Source: Pyrenula massariospora
Lineage: Eukaryota > Ascomycota > Eurotiomycetes > Pyrenulales > Pyrenulaceae
DNA: 64,000 bases
Assembly: GCA_021030905.1 (NCBI GenBank)
Contig: JAGFMI010000009.1
Span: 744,001-808,000 of the forward strand
Reading direction: 5' to 3'
Of the stretch, positions 9,902 to 22,208 are shown piece after piece. Under the pieces are notes generated by a model that saw nothing but the letters and a program-made list of their open reading frames with translations, was not told where the DNA came from and searched no databases. The translations under genes and the position numbers were made by a program. Within the stretch, counting starts at the first letter, position 1. Every line of letters starts with the position of its first letter.

Positions 9902-12900
9902 CTAAAACATCTTATCCAAATCCAACTCAAAATCCCCCCCACCCCCGGCGCCGTCCCCGCCAAAAATATCCTCAAACCCGACCGCCGCCTCCGCCGCGTT
10001 GAGCATGTCGTCGATATTCCCCACCAGCGCGTCCGCGGCCGCCGCGTCCTCGTCGGTCTCCACCACCACCGCGGTGGAGGGATCGGCGGCAGCAGCAGCA
10101 GCAGCGGTGGTGGGTGCGTCGAGGCCGGCGGCGATGGTTTGCAGGTCGATGGGGACCATGTCGTCTAGGGGGTCGAGGGGGACGACGGGGGGGAGGGTGC
10201 TGGGGTTTTCGTTGTTGTTGTTGGCCTGGGAGGGAGCGATGTGGTGGGTGTCGAGGAGGCGGGAGAGGCGGACGAGGGATTCGGCGGTGGTTAGTTGGTC
10301 GGGGTCTGGGGGGGTTTTGTCGAGGAGTTTGGGGAGGGTGGTTGTGTAGGCTTGTTTTAGGGCGGTGGGGAGGGATTGCGGGGTGGGCACGGGGGTGCAG
10401 AGGAAGGCGAGGGTTATGTCGAGGGCGGGGGAGTCGGAGAGGGGTGGGGGTTGGGAGGTGAGGAAGGAAAGGAGGGTTTGGAGGACGGGGCGGGCGCCGC
10501 GAAGGGAGAGGGCGGTGGTGAGGAGGGAGGCGGTGAAGTTTGGTGGGGAGGTGGGGGCTTCGATTGCGGTGGTCCAGAAGAGGAGGGATTGGAGGGTGGT
10601 GCGGAGGGTGGTTAGGATGGAGCCGGAGGTGTTGGCCGAGCTGGAGGAGGTCCAGGTTGTGAGGTCGTCGCGGGAGACGTAATTGGTTCGTTGGAAGGTG
10701 AGGTGAGGTTGCAAGGCCGATATGAGAGGCCGGAGCTCTTGTTGACTAGGAGAGCGCTTGGAAAGATTTTGGAGTTCTTGGGTTAACGGAAGGGCTGCGG
10801 TGGCGATGATGGTTTCGTGGATGTCGCGAGCTTCGGGTGATAGGGATGCGGGCTTCACTAGAGCGAGCAAGAGTTGCAGGGGAAGCGAATAGTTTGCGTT
10901 GAGTTGAGCGAGGCTGTTGCGAAACCATGACAGGGCAATAACTAGGGAAGGAAGCAGGAATGGCTCCAGAAGGTCTATAATCGTGAGCTGTTGGTAGCAA
11001 GAACAACAAACTTGGCTTACATTCAAATCCAGATTTCATAGCCTCAAAGGTAAGTTTGCCAGCTTCGCATGCGTCCAGACTTTGAGAGAAGAGAGTAGGC
11101 ACAAGTAAGTAGAAGTCTTGTGGACTGCACGATGAAAGCAGTTCATCTCCCAGGCCCTCTTCCTTAAAAAGAGCACTGATCCATGAGCCAAGATGCTGGT
11201 TGGCGGGCTCGTCCAGCTGGCCCAATCTTTTCGCCATCGCACCTTGATGAATAAGTCGGGATATAAAAGCATCAGTCTCAACGGCACCGAGATCTCGCGC
11301 CGCAAGATCATAACGATGCTTCACAGTGAGCACGAGCAGCAGTATGCTCCCAAACTCGTCGTATACCGGTTGAGATTCTCCTAGTTCTGGTTTCAGTACC
11401 ATGGCTATTGATTGCGTCGCATAACATACCTTGGTCTTCTCCCCACCTCCATTCATCTAGTAAGGAACAGAGAGGCCCCAAGACGAATGATGGAGTCCGA
11501 AACATGAAGACTATGTCCAGCATCTGCGGTTTGCGAACGAAGCAAAGGCAGATGTTCTTCAGTGTCATAGTCTCTTTGCCGTGGCAAAGATGATGGATGA
11601 CCTACGTAAGATCAGTAAGATTATAGCAATGGAGCGGTTGCATTACCTCCACGAGAGCCTGCACAATTATCCCAGAGTTTCCTTCCATTGCACCAATGTC
11701 TTCAACAAGTTGTTCTGCCTTTCGTGATCCCGCGAGTATCTGCTGCGCCAATTCTTGTTTGTTATATAGGCCATGTTGCGGGAGACTTTGCATTGCGTCG
11801 TCGCCTGCAAGTTTCTTTGCAGTAGGCCCTGCGATGAGCTTGTGCAGAGCGCAAGCGAAGAGGAAGTCTTGTCGGAAGTCGGAGAGATTGCTCTTCTCAG
11901 GACTTACCTCTAGGGCACTCGATAGAGGAGGGAACACGGTAGGGTCAAGACGAGTCAAGGTCTGGGTCAAGCAGAGCTCTGCGGTCTCTTGGTTGACAGT
12001 AGGACCAACAAGCTCAGAAAGCAGCAGAGGGACTTTGTTGACAAGAAAGGACTGATAGACTAGCATGGACTGCTTTGATTCTTTCCTGTTGACACCATTC
12101 GCAATTACGTCGAATGCTGCAAGCGAAACATCGATGAAAAGCGCCGTGTGATCGTCCTGTCTCAGTAGTCAGCTACATGATTTAGGCGTAATGCAAGTAA
12201 CTCACTCCATAGCGGGCGTTCAGAAATCCAATCAAAGCATTTTCGTCTAGCAAGGGGCGTCCACTCAGCTTTTATTTGTCAGCACATTCAGATTTAGGGA
12301 AGAAGCTACAAACCGCGGCGTTGAAGTAGACGTAGAGCGAAGCTCTTGAGCGTACTGGCATGGAATTCGAGATGGAGCTTTCGAATTGTAGTGGATCTGT
12401 GGCTATTGTTCCCAGCAAGCTATCCTCGAGCGTTTTGTCTACAGCGCGATCGTAGAGCGCAACATGTTTTTGTATCTCCTCCAGTCTTGTACGCAGAAGC
12501 AAAGACAATGGCAAGGAAGAGCCGATAAGGTCATTCAGCGCTTGACTCAAAGCCTTGTTGAGATCTGCAGATGGTCAATCTCTCATGCAAGAATTGCTGA
12601 CCACACTGTGGCCGAAGCCTACCTTTCTCGCCAGGGTCCATTAGCGGAAGCATTCCAACCTCGGAAGCTGCGACTGCACACAACAGCGTACCAGTAGACT
12701 CCAGTAGCAAGATAAGTTGTGAATTGATCTCCTCATGATTTTCGGTAGCAAAGGATCGGTGAGCTTCGAGATTAATCAATGATAGGCACTTGGATAGCTG
12801 TAATAAGTTCCGACTTGCTTCGGCAGCGTCAAAAGAGGGTGAGCCAGCACAAACAACATTGATGAGTTCTTGTATGATTGATGTCAAAGATGTCAAGCGG

Positions 12901-13208
12901 TCTGTGTTTGTGGACTTCTGATCATCGACGCAATTGGGGAGAGCGGTCTTCAACTCATACTGAAGGACATAGACAATATCAGAAACCAGTACCGTTCCAG
13001 CAGTGACAAGAGCTCCCAGGTACAAGGCAGGAAGAGGGTCAGAAGCAACACAGAAAGACTTCTGGCACTCCAAAATGATCTTGACCAGTTTCTTAGACAG
13101 GATAGGGTTTTGCTTTTGCAAGACAATCGACAAATCTTGTACCTCAGGCGCGGACAGGCGTAGACGCAAAGACTGTCGGAAGAACAAGGCCCATTTTGCT
13201 GCTGACAT
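9902..13208 (-). CDS. NUT1: Mediator complex subunit 5 (Med5/Nut1)
   Basis: Seven exons on the minus strand: 12623-13208, 12314-12564, 12206-12268, 11647-12156, 11430-11601, 11021-11380 and 9902-10974, giving 1004 residues. Med5/Nut1 belongs to the tail module of Mediator, which links activators to RNA polymerase II. What is visible is a long, helix-rich, Leu-rich protein of the right size, beginning [18 protein letters not shown]. It includes the conserved [36 protein letters not shown] and [28 protein letters not shown] blocks and ends in an acidic, Gly/Ala-rich tail (ELDLDKMF). All six introns are 45-58 nt GT-AG with visible branch sites, and the sum of exons is in frame. The family name rests on these blocks and length rather than on a catalytic motif. 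Confidence 0.82.
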
Positions 13209-14478
13209 GATGGGATCCCTAGGTTGATATATGGATATATGCTACTCTGTTGTTGAGTGAATTGGGATGAATATCCTGAAGGATGTCGCAAGATTGAAGC
13301 GCAAGAAGCGGCAGCGTAGACGCACTGCTATCCAAACTGTCTTTTAGGAATTGCCCGTAAGATGGCGACGTGAGCATTCCGTCGGATACTCCTCTTACAA
13401 ATTAAGTCAGGTTTTTTGGCCACCAGCAACTTGTGTTTCAAGACCTGACATCTGTAAACACACCTATGAAGATTCCAAGCTATAGAGACTGAGAGGGCTG
13501 GATGGTGCGGCAAGGTGGTTGGATTGAAGCCGTGTTGTCGGGGTGGAACCTCCAAGCGCGCCGAAAAGATCTCGAGCAGTTTACAGGGTAGATTAGCGCC
13601 TCTCAGATAAGGATTTGGCTCCAACAGCTGATCGTCTGCTGGTTTGTAGTCTTTGATCCCTAGTGATGAATTGACAAATAGAAATTGCTTTCTTGCGGTT
13701 GGAGAATATTGGGTATGGGGTAAATCTATTTCCAGGTGCAAACACGCCCGAGCCGGGAGATCCGCGCTTGGAGCTTCCTCGGGTTGGACTTCCCTCCCGG
13801 GGAGTACCGCCCAAGGTCAATGCTTACTCCTCCCGCAGTTGTCAGTCTAGAACAACAACCCTCATCATCCTCTTGTCAACACTACCGAGAAAATAGGTGG
13901 GAGTGTCGACGTCCTGCTCCACAATGGCTCCCCTAATATTGCTCGACTTCATACTCTGCCATCACAAATTTAACAACTTTCATAGGGCTGCAATCCGGGA
14001 TCATTGCTAGGATTTGACTCGCCATTCTACAATGCTTCTGGGATCCGGGAAGCCACAACTACCCTTCAAAGACATCATCAGGGGCATTGATAAGCTCTCC
14101 CCGCTCGAATCGTCTTGGTATGCAGAAAGTACACGCCAACAGATCGCAGGCGTGTAGTCTTTATGTCTGTGGTAGCTGCACTCGAAGATTCTGTCAATTC
14201 GACATCATTCTTCTCTTGAGCCCCAACCTTGCCCCCAAACCCGGTCTCGACCAACTCCACTAAACATAACAAGTGGGTTATGCTATCCGGACTTTTGCTG
14301 TACTAAACACACTGTACCATTGAAGACCTGTAAGAATTTGATAGACCCGTGGCGGCGGTACTGCAGGCGTCAGCATCCAACAGACGAACAGGTTAATTGC
14401 AGTCGCTGGGATGGGGGAAAATAGTGTGTCCATGAGCGAAGATTGTTGTTTCGTACTGATAAATTTTACTAGCAACTG
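13209..14478. other. Gap upstream of MED5 and the SGNH gene
   Basis: About 1.27 kb between divergent starts. Short overlapping open frames at 13593-13936 show no family features. Presumably holds both promoters. No repeat or RNA gene seen. Confidence 0.4.
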
Positions 14479-17007
14479 ATGTGGTTCTCGATCTCTATTG
14501 AAATCATCATTCTCCATATCTTCTTCTGGTTGCACACTAAGAATGGTTTTTGCACATCTGATCTCTCAATCCCCTGTTTTTGCGGACAACCGCAAAAGCT
14601 TCAGTATTGCATATACTATGTTGCGAAGTTAAAAATTGTTCGTAGCCCGTTTAACGCTGGAGTCTGTGAGTCTGTATTACGCTCTATATTTACTCGGAAT
14701 GAAACCCCGAAAAACATTTATCTTTCTAACTCTCAGCTATCTGAGACTATCCTGTCAGCAAACCGTTATTTCATTGTACACAGTGTACCGGCCTTGCTGA
14801 CCATGATCTTAGATGCTGGTTTACTTGTTCAGAATCTGAGAAGAGGGGCAGGAGACAGCAGCCTCCGAATAACTACCAAAGTACCTTCAGCTGAGACTGA
14901 TGACGATATTCCCGTGCTGGTTGGTAGAGATGATCAGAAGACGCCGCCCAAGGTACCACCCAAGAAACCAGATCAAGCTGGCTCTGCGGCACAGAAGGCG
15001 TTGCCTGGAAATAACCCTCCGTTGACAGTCAAAGGATGGGCTGCAATTGGCGACTCATTTGCTGCAGGTCCCGGTGCAGGTATCACGCTACCAGATAACC
15101 CCTTGTGCCTGCAAGGTAGTGTGGCATACCCTCTCCAAATATCTAGGATGCTCCTTGACTCAGGGACAAAAGCGCCACTCGCGTTCAAGGCATGCACTGG
15201 TGACAGAGTCAGATATGTTCTTGATTCCCAAGAAGGGAAAATTGACCAGCTTGAGTCCCTCGGCCCCGACACGACGTTTGTCACGCTTTCTCTTGGGGGA
15301 AACGACGTCCGGTTTTCTGATATTGTCAAGACCTGTATCTATGGGTTTGCAAACATTGCCGATGCGACCGATAAAGATTGCCCGTCACTTCTTGAAACGG
15401 CTCGAGACTACCTCTATGGGCGCCGCCCCATTGATGAAAAGACTGGAGAGAGGTTTTTTGATGCATATAACGAAGTGGTAGCCCAAATTATTGATCGCAT
15501 GGGCTGGGAGAAGAGAGCGCCTTTTGACCGGCGCACTGCAATCTACGTAACGAGCTACCCGTCCTTCTTTGAAAGTCATACCACACAATGCGATAATGTG
15601 GCGTTTGTAATTTCTAAAGCAACATCACTTGGACCCCCTTTAACACAAGATCTACGCCAACAACTGAACGAGTTAACAGCAGAATTTAATTACGTCATGC
15701 AATTCTGGATTGACATACAGAACTTTATATTGTTTTCAAACTATCTGAAGAAATATGGATTTTTCAAGGTCAAGCTAAAGACCGATCCACTGAACTCACA
15801 AGGCTTAAAGATTACCACAGCGATCAATGTTGTGGACGTGGATTTACTGTATGATGGCCACCGTTTCTGCCGAGAGGATGTAAAGGAACCAGACAAAGGG
15901 AATTTGGGCACTTGGATTTTCCATATGAGTCTATCACAGTACACCGCGGACGTCATAAAAGCCCGAACCCAGAAAGTGAGGGGCTTCTTTCGATCCGCGG
16001 GTGAATACTGGAAGAAAATGCGAAAAGATGTCGGCAGTAGGAAATTCACTTCATATCTCGCTGAGGATTACATCGGTATCATCAAGACATTCCATCCAAC
16101 ACCGGCTGGGATGGCGGAAACCGCAAAACACATTGTGAGCGTCAGCTTGAACAAGGACCGCCTCGCTGTGCTTAATGGCGGCACGCTCAATCTCATGGTT
16201 GTAGGCGACGACTATGCTTGTGGAGGGCAAGTGTTTGAAGATGGCAGGGGGCACTTACCTCAGGGCTTCATCACCGAGCTCAATACCCTCTTGATGGATG
16301 AGACACTTTTCAGCGATCCTCCCGACGTCGAATTCCTTGGCAGTCAGAAGCCGCAGACAACTGATGAGGCTGGCCAGCCTCTCGGCTGGGCACACCCCAA
16401 TGAATGTTACCCAGGTCAGGCTCTCTTCCAAATGAAGTCCAGTATCAAGACGAGCCTCCAGCGTAACTCGGACATATGGTCCCAGCCCAAGATCGTACTC
16501 CTGTTCGCCGGCACCGTCGACAACACCAAAAACTTTCCCGCGTCCCGCTCGGCTCAAGATCTATCCGCTATCATCGACACCATATGCACCGGCCAGAGCG
16601 GCGCGGAGGACCCCTGTCTCCACGACACGGTCGTCCTCGTGGCCCAACCCCCTCTGCCCGGATCGAACGACGACGCCGACGGCAAACGCTTCACGAACAG
16701 CCTCGACTCGAGCCAGAGAACGATGATACAATACAACAGCCTGATCACGGTGCTGACGAACCGTCTCCGTGTCCAGAAGAAATGGCAGATTTTGAAGGTC
16801 CGTATGAGCGCGACGCCGTACGACCACCTTTCGCAGGATGATCTGCCCTCGGGCATGACCATGAGCCCCGGCGACTTGAGCAATTGGAAGAGCCCAATGG
16901 GCTACCGGCGCATGGCTTACGAGTTCCTGGAAGCAATGTCCATCGCCGGCGCGCGGGGGTGGCTCGATAAAATTCGCGCTGCGTCTGATATGTGTGAGCT
17001 TGAGTAG
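14479..17007 (+). CDS. Large protein with tandem SGNH-hydrolase-like domains
   Basis: An uninterrupted frame of 842 residues. Domain 1 is a typical fungal SGNH/GDSL hydrolase: block I GDSFAAG with the nucleophile Ser193, the GGND block (N275) and a FHPTPAGM block with His539. It also has the LYDGHRFC motif common in secreted fungal members. The position three before His539 is Lys, so the usual Asp of DxxH is absent. Domain 2 starts near residue 570 with VVGDDYACGG, where Asp replaces the nucleophilic Ser; it has a GTVDN block and ends with SPMGYRRMAYEF, lacking the expected His. Domain 2 thus looks like a catalytically dead relative. The start is uncertain: the first ~100 residues are A/T-rich and unlike coding sequence, and ATG 14803 is a good alternative. 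A PPK-rich linker precedes domain 1. Substrate unknown. Confidence 0.78.
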   Translation: MWFSISIEIIILHIFFWLHTKNGFCTSDLSIPCFCGQPQKLQYCIYYVAKLKIVRSPFNAGVCESVLRSIFTRNETPKNIYLSNSQLSETILSANRYFIVHSVPALLTMILDAGLLVQNLRRGAGDSSLRITTKVPSAETDDDIPVLVGRDDQKTPPKVPPKKPDQAGSAAQKALPGNNPPLTVKGWAAIGDSFAAGPGAGITLPDNPLCLQGSVAYPLQISRMLLDSGTKAPLAFKACTGDRVRYVLDSQEGKIDQLESLGPDTTFVTLSLGGNDVRFSDIVKTCIYGFANIADATDKDCPSLLETARDYLYGRRPIDEKTGERFFDAYNEVVAQIIDRMGWEKRAPFDRRTAIYVTSYPSFFESHTTQCDNVAFVISKATSLGPPLTQDLRQQLNELTAEFNYVMQFWIDIQNFILFSNYLKKYGFFKVKLKTDPLNSQGLKITTAINVVDVDLLYDGHRFCREDVKEPDKGNLGTWIFHMSLSQYTADVIKARTQKVRGFFRSAGEYWKKMRKDVGSRKFTSYLAEDYIGIIKTFHPTPAGMAETAKHIVSVSLNKDRLAVLNGGTLNLMVVGDDYACGGQVFEDGRGHLPQGFITELNTLLMDETLFSDPPDVEFLGSQKPQTTDEAGQPLGWAHPNECYPGQALFQMKSSIKTSLQRNSDIWSQPKIVLLFAGTVDNTKNFPASRSAQDLSAIIDTICTGQSGAEDPCLHDTVVLVAQPPLPGSNDDADGKRFTNSLDSSQRTMIQYNSLITVLTNRLRVQKKWQILKVRMSATPYDHLSQDDLPSGMTMSPGDLSNWKSPMGYRRMAYEFLEAMSIAGARGWLDKIRAASDMCELE

Positions 17008-20000
17008 GTAGGGACACATGATTCTCCTACGTGGATTTTTTTTCCCCGGCTTGATGGACAAGATCTGCTTGCAGTCTCTCATACCGGACGACCTTTAGAC
17101 CTCCGGGCTTTCTCTCTTTCGTAGCACAAACCCCGTCTGTAATATTTTCCTTTTCCGCCTTCATTTCTCTTGAGAGCTGTGCAATTCATGCCCATGCTCG
17201 TGCACATCCACGCCGTCTTCTCCACCCGGTAGGTAGATGGACTTCGTTACGAGCAGCGACTGCTGTTGCTCCGGCGGCGCTTGTGGTTGCTGCGAGCCCT
17301 GACCTTACTCACATCTGTTGACAGGGTCGAAGAGGGTGACGTCCGTGGTTGGCCGTGGGATCCGAAGGCCAATGAACGAGCGCGATCAGCAGCGTCGCGT
17401 CTTTGTGTTTGTATCTAGGTAGGTAGAAACAGCGGGGATGCAAAGGAAGGAGAAGGAAGACGAAGAGGAAGATGACATTAGAGGACGATAGCTGTGAGAG
17501 AGCGTAATCGGACGATATCTGCGAGAAACTAGGGGTATGCATCGAGGGTTTAGGTATTTTTGAGGCCGCCTTGAAGTCCGTCAGCGCGAGCACGATGTTT
17601 TTGTTCCCCATTTTGACTGAAAACTCCCAAATTTTATCTTGAGGGTACTGTACCTTTGGGTACAGTCTTGGGATGCTGTTTTAGGTGGAGCCTGTATAGC
17701 CCAGATCCCTGCCTGCTTTTTTAAAATCGCCAAGCTGCCTGTGTAGCTCAGGCTGAAAGCTGCGAACTAGATTTATGGTGGCGTGCTTCAACACTTCGAG
17801 ATTCGCTAATCGGAGGTCTTTCTTGACATGTACAGTACTTAGGAAGCTCCCCGCACCTCTAGCAGGGATCATCGTATGCAGCTGAGGTGGCCGCCAAGAA
17901 ATTAATGCGAGATCGTTTGTCGCTGAGATAGAGCTCATGGAACTGTGTCTGCAGTATAATAGAAGGATTCGCATTGCCTTAGTGTTTCTTGGGACGAGGT
18001 TAAGGAAGCGGCTGACAGGCCGGGGGGATGCATTGTATTTGGAGACAAAGCGCGCAAGAAGTGTCTATCTTTCAGTCGTTGAGCAGAGTATGATCTCATC
18101 ACGATGACTTTTAGGTAGCCAAGCTCCTATTAGCCGCCAGAAGCTCCATTCGACGATCGTAAAAGCTTAAGAATTGCTTCTCCTGGTGATTCTGGAGCGA
18201 TCTCATTGCATTTGGGTGCTGCAGACAAGACGAGGGAAGCCACCGCGACAGTGAAAGCTGTTAGATAAGTGGTTAAAGGGCGAAGGCTGTGCCATTCAGC
18301 ACTCCGAAGATTGTTGACTTTGAAAGGTCAAAGGCCTCGGTATCGAGTTCTTGGATAAAATTTCCAGCGCTGTCGGTATGATTTCCCGATCGGGACGATT
18401 GCAGGCTCCTCATCAGATCAGGCCAGAAACTTGCTGCACATCCAGAGATGTCACAGATGACAGCTCATGAGACAGAGCAGTTCGAAACCATCGCAATAGA
18501 TGTACCCTGCACACTATGCAGGCCCTGGTTATAAGATCTTGAATAAGGTCTCGGCAGTGAAGCGCGACAGTGAAGGCCGGGATGAGATAGAAGTGCAGAA
18601 GAAGAAGAAAGGTAAAGGCATCAGATAAGGCACCGTACGTAATGAAAATGACTTCATGGGGGTACCTGTAGTTGATGATGGCTTTATGACGGAAGAAGCG
18701 AAGACCCTTGATTCGAGATGTTTTTGCTCGGCATGCTCTGATCGGGATCTTGAACCAGGTGCTTGGTACCATGCTTCTACCAGTCGGAAAGAGTAGGAAG
18801 CACCCCCGTACACGTGAAGTACTGAAAATCACGGTCGCATGTCACTCTGTTGCCGGATTCGGTGCTTGACAAATGGGGCAATGGTCTCGCCATCGGAAGA
18901 GATTGCCTCGACCTCCGGAGATAAAACGTCACACGATCCTGCAAATGAAGAGCGAGAGGCGATCGATGCCTGTTCCTTGAACTTACATCTCGTCAAGCGG
19001 GCCGGCAGAAACCTATCCCTATCGAGATCCATGTCGCTGAAAGCCCTGAGGCAGGGTGTCGTAATCCCACAGAAGGCCTTGTCAAAGTGGCTGCTCTCGA
19101 ATAGGACTTGCCAATCCGGATGACACGACACGGAGAAGATGCTGGGGGCCAGGTGAGCAGCGAGTGTGCCGGCAATCGATGATCAATGCAGCGTATATGT
19201 AAGATTCCACGCGGAGAATATTGAGACTAGCAGCATGCCCAGGCATCTCCGAAGACTCGGTAGCGTGGGCGGGACAAGTCGTGCAGAGGCCGAACAGAGG
19301 CCAGTTTCTATTCCTGTACGCACGACGGCTTCGGCTCGGTCCTTACGCCGCATGAAGCTTTGTTATTGGGCGTCGGACGTAGGGTGGCGGTCCTGCTGTG
19401 CGACCATAGGCGCGCAATCTCGTCCCAATCAATCTGACATATCCGCTGGCAGAGCAATCGATCTCGGACCGCCGGGGGGAGAACAGGCAGAATGGCCAGC
19501 CGGGATCTCAATAGTTTCAGACGCCACCGTTTCCGAGTCACTGGGTACCGATGGCGCTGTCACGGGCCAGTGGCTGGATATGGGGGCTGCAAACAGTGCA
19601 TTGGGACTGGCACCACGGGCAGCCCAAGACCGCCACATCGACCTGGCTCCACGGCCCCGGGCGGGGGAGGAGGAGGAAATATGACGCCTGCCGCTGTCCA
19701 AGTAGCCGAAATCTGCTGCCTTGTGTGGACGCGTCGGCCTGAGCCTTGAGCCATGGCGGACGTGCGATGCTTCCTTCGCACCAGACACCCTGGCCGCTGG
19801 ACTCGCTGGCAGATGGTCGAGACTCGCCAAACGCGGCTCGGTGAGTGCAGCAGCCAGCCAGCGCTCCGGGCTGAGCCAATGGCGCCGCCCGCCTAAGAAT
19901 TTCCCGCGCTGTCCGCCTGGCCACGACGAATCATCACTTGCGGCACTCGTGAGGCTCGACGACACGCCCACGCCCACCACGCCCACTTCCTCCGGCCCAA

Positions 20001-20374
20001 GGTCACCACCGTCCTGGCTTGCCGGCGAATTCAGACATGCAGCTCCTTTGCCTCTTTCAGCTTCACAGGGTTCTCGTCCATGATGAAGCTATGTCGAGGA
20101 GAATGGGCTTCTGGTAGCATGGTGGCCCTCCCCATCCAAATCAATATCCTTCCTCTCCGGCACAGAGGTTTCTCCACCGTCATCCAAACCAGACCACCTT
20201 CTATTCTCGGTCGCTCGTTCCACCCTGGCCGAGTATTGCTCGTTGACCCCCTTCATACTTAAAGAAGGGCGCCCGGCAGTTCCAAGGCCAGTCAATTAGA
20301 GTTCGACTTACTCAAGCGCTTAGCAGCCCTCCACCTCTCTGCTGTTAACGTCCGCGCTCCTGCAGTCTAGCGAT
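17008..20374. other. 3.3 kb gap without a supported gene
   Basis: No gene could be supported. The segment 19166-20083 is G/C-rich and carries long open frames on both strands at once, which suggests base composition rather than coding. 18413-18832 (-) is open but without family features. Likely a long 5' region for the gene at 20375, with the leader beginning near 20290. Confidence 0.4.
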
Positions 20375-21153
20375 ATGGCTTCCTCGTCCTCGAGCGAGAA
20401 CATGAACGCCGACGCGCAGAGACAGTTCCACCGCGCCGCCTTCGGAAGTTTCGGCAATGTCGTCGATACCGCTCATCATACAGAGGAGACTCAATTCGAC
20501 ATCTTTCAGTGGTATCCCAAGTATCAGAGCTGCCAACGCTATTTCCTTGACCATGCCCAGCACGAAATGCCAGTCCAGGCGCTGACCTCTTTCATCAAGT
20601 ATGTTAAATACATATATTTTCCAGCAGTGTCACTGACTCAATCAGCATCCTCCTACCCTTCCAGAGACAACCTCATCCCGTTCACAACTCCGGAGCTGCA
20701 CCTGCTGGTCTTGGCAATCTTCCCACAAACCGAAGCCAAGGTTTCCGCTTCCAATCTCCGCCTTCTCCTGGCGCTTCAACGGCCCCTTCCGTATCTTTGA
20801 TACCCTATCTCCGGAGGTTGGTCGCCACTGGCATGGACTTCCCAGGAGTCCTGCATGGCTTTTTCGGCGATGACTGGACCACTGGTATTGGTCCGCTCCA
20901 TGAACAGGAGCGGCGGAACTATCTTTTTGCCGCAAAGAGCGGTGGTTGGGCCACTGTGAAGCAGACGTATGATCTGCCACCCCTCGAGACGGTGCCTTTC
21001 CTGCGGCCGCTCCAAGGCGCCGCCGAAGTCGAAATCGATGCTGCTGAACGGAGCTGGAGTGAATGGCTCGCAATGGAAGATTGGATGGTTGGGCCTCGAG
21101 CTCCGCATTCGTTTGAGAACAACGGTGGTACTTCAACGAGACGGCAGCGCTAA
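20375..21153 (+). CDS. Conserved fungal protein (Ilp-like)
   Basis: Exons 20375-20598 and 20646-21153 encode 243 residues; the 47-nt intron (GTATGT donor) joins LTSFIN to ILLPFQ. I recognise the pattern FQWYPKYQSCQRYFLDHAQ, then SVSLIPYLRRLVATGMDFP...LHGFFGDDW, then GIGPLHEQERRNYLFAAKSGGW and ERSWSEWLAMEDWMVGPR. These match a widespread ascomycete family that databases often label 'Ilp is an apoptosis inhibitor'. That label is from memory and experimental support is thin, so no function should be assumed. There is no signal peptide or membrane segment. The N-terminus is Ser-rich (MASSSSSENMNADAQ), and a Pro/Ser-rich linker separates the two conserved blocks. Confidence 0.75.
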
Positions 21154-21594
21154 TAGAAGGGGTGTGAATGTTACTTGAGCGTCGATTTAATGGTGCTTCG
21201 GGCAGTAAGGCCTGGCATAAAGTCCTATGTCATTACCTCGCTTATTTTGGGTTGCAAGGACATTGGCTTGATCCGGTGTCTGCATTGATTTTGCTGCTTG
21301 GTCATGCGGGAATAGAATTTTTAATTCGCATTATTGATATAATACCAAATCTACAACCAAGTTAATGTACGCAGACAAATTCGCCGTCTCTAGTGGGTTC
21401 GGAAGTTTCTCTAATTTGGAAGAGACGTGGTTTTGATGCCTTGACTACTCGATAAAAAGCGCCCTCATCTCTCTAGGGGACTTCTTAGGAGTCGAAAGAA
21501 AATTAAGAGGCGTGTTCTACGGCCGTGAAGCTGTCATGGTTGGCACACTATACCCGTGGGCTACGTCGTAGGCGTGCTATCGAGTCTAGGTCGC

Positions 21595-21664
21595 AGAAGT
21601 CGTGGCGCATCGGATTGTCCGTTTTGGCGCCCGCCCGGATCATTAATGCTGCGCCATGACTTCT
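21595..21664. repeat. Short inverted-repeat element, copy 1
   Basis: The ends AGAAGTCGTGGCGCA and TGCGCCATGACTTCT are inverted repeats with one mismatch in 15. The copy shares GCGCATCGGATTGT and the 3' flank CTTCTGATAC..CCTCG with copy 2 at 22209. It could be a small foldback (MITE-like) element or a structured site. Confidence 0.5.
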
Positions 21665-22208
21665 GATACCCAGCCTCGATAGATTTTCAGTGGTCAGCGG
21701 CGACGGAGCACAGGAGGCCCGAGTGGTTAGAGGGTATCAAACCACGCACTTATCAAAGGGAAACCTTATCTTCGATACCTCAACCTTTACCGGCCCCCGA
21801 GCTCTACCTCTTCTTTTAAGACATGCGGCCCATCTTCGTTGAAAGTCCTGCTCTACGTCCTCTGATACGGGGTCTGATCGCGAATCTTCTGACATTCTCA
21901 ACGTCCGGAGCAAGTAGTTACTGGATGACAGGGTTGAAAACTTTGAACTAAGACTCCCCGATCCGAGACGACAGTTGCCAGCGCAGCTGCTGTGCGGTGT
22001 TTGTGACTAGTTTAAAGACCAAAGTTTCTTGGCGCTATTAGATGTCAGTTTTGATCAATGATAGCACTGTACAATGAAAGTGCCAAAACACCCATCAAGT
22101 CCGCAGATTTGACGAAATCGTGATCAGCAGTATTATGAAACCCTCAACACTTGATAGATCTTGTTCTTTACCCGCGGATGCATCTAGTCAACATCGAGGC
22201 AGAATGCC

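Noticed and set aside
10114-10682. Long plus-strand open frames over MED5 exon 7
   Set aside because: Gly/Arg-rich antisense shadows; the minus strand carries a consistent seven-exon gene.
19429-19986. 185-residue minus-strand open frame
   Set aside because: Competing open frames occur on the other strand over the same bases; no motif, no clear splice context.
21716-21790. Possible tRNA gene (A-box-like GGCCCGAGTGGTTAG and B-box-like ATCTTCGATACC)
   Set aside because: A CCC/GGG D-stem can be drawn, but no acceptor or anticodon stem forms around it and the T-loop match is partial. At most a tRNA-like relic.
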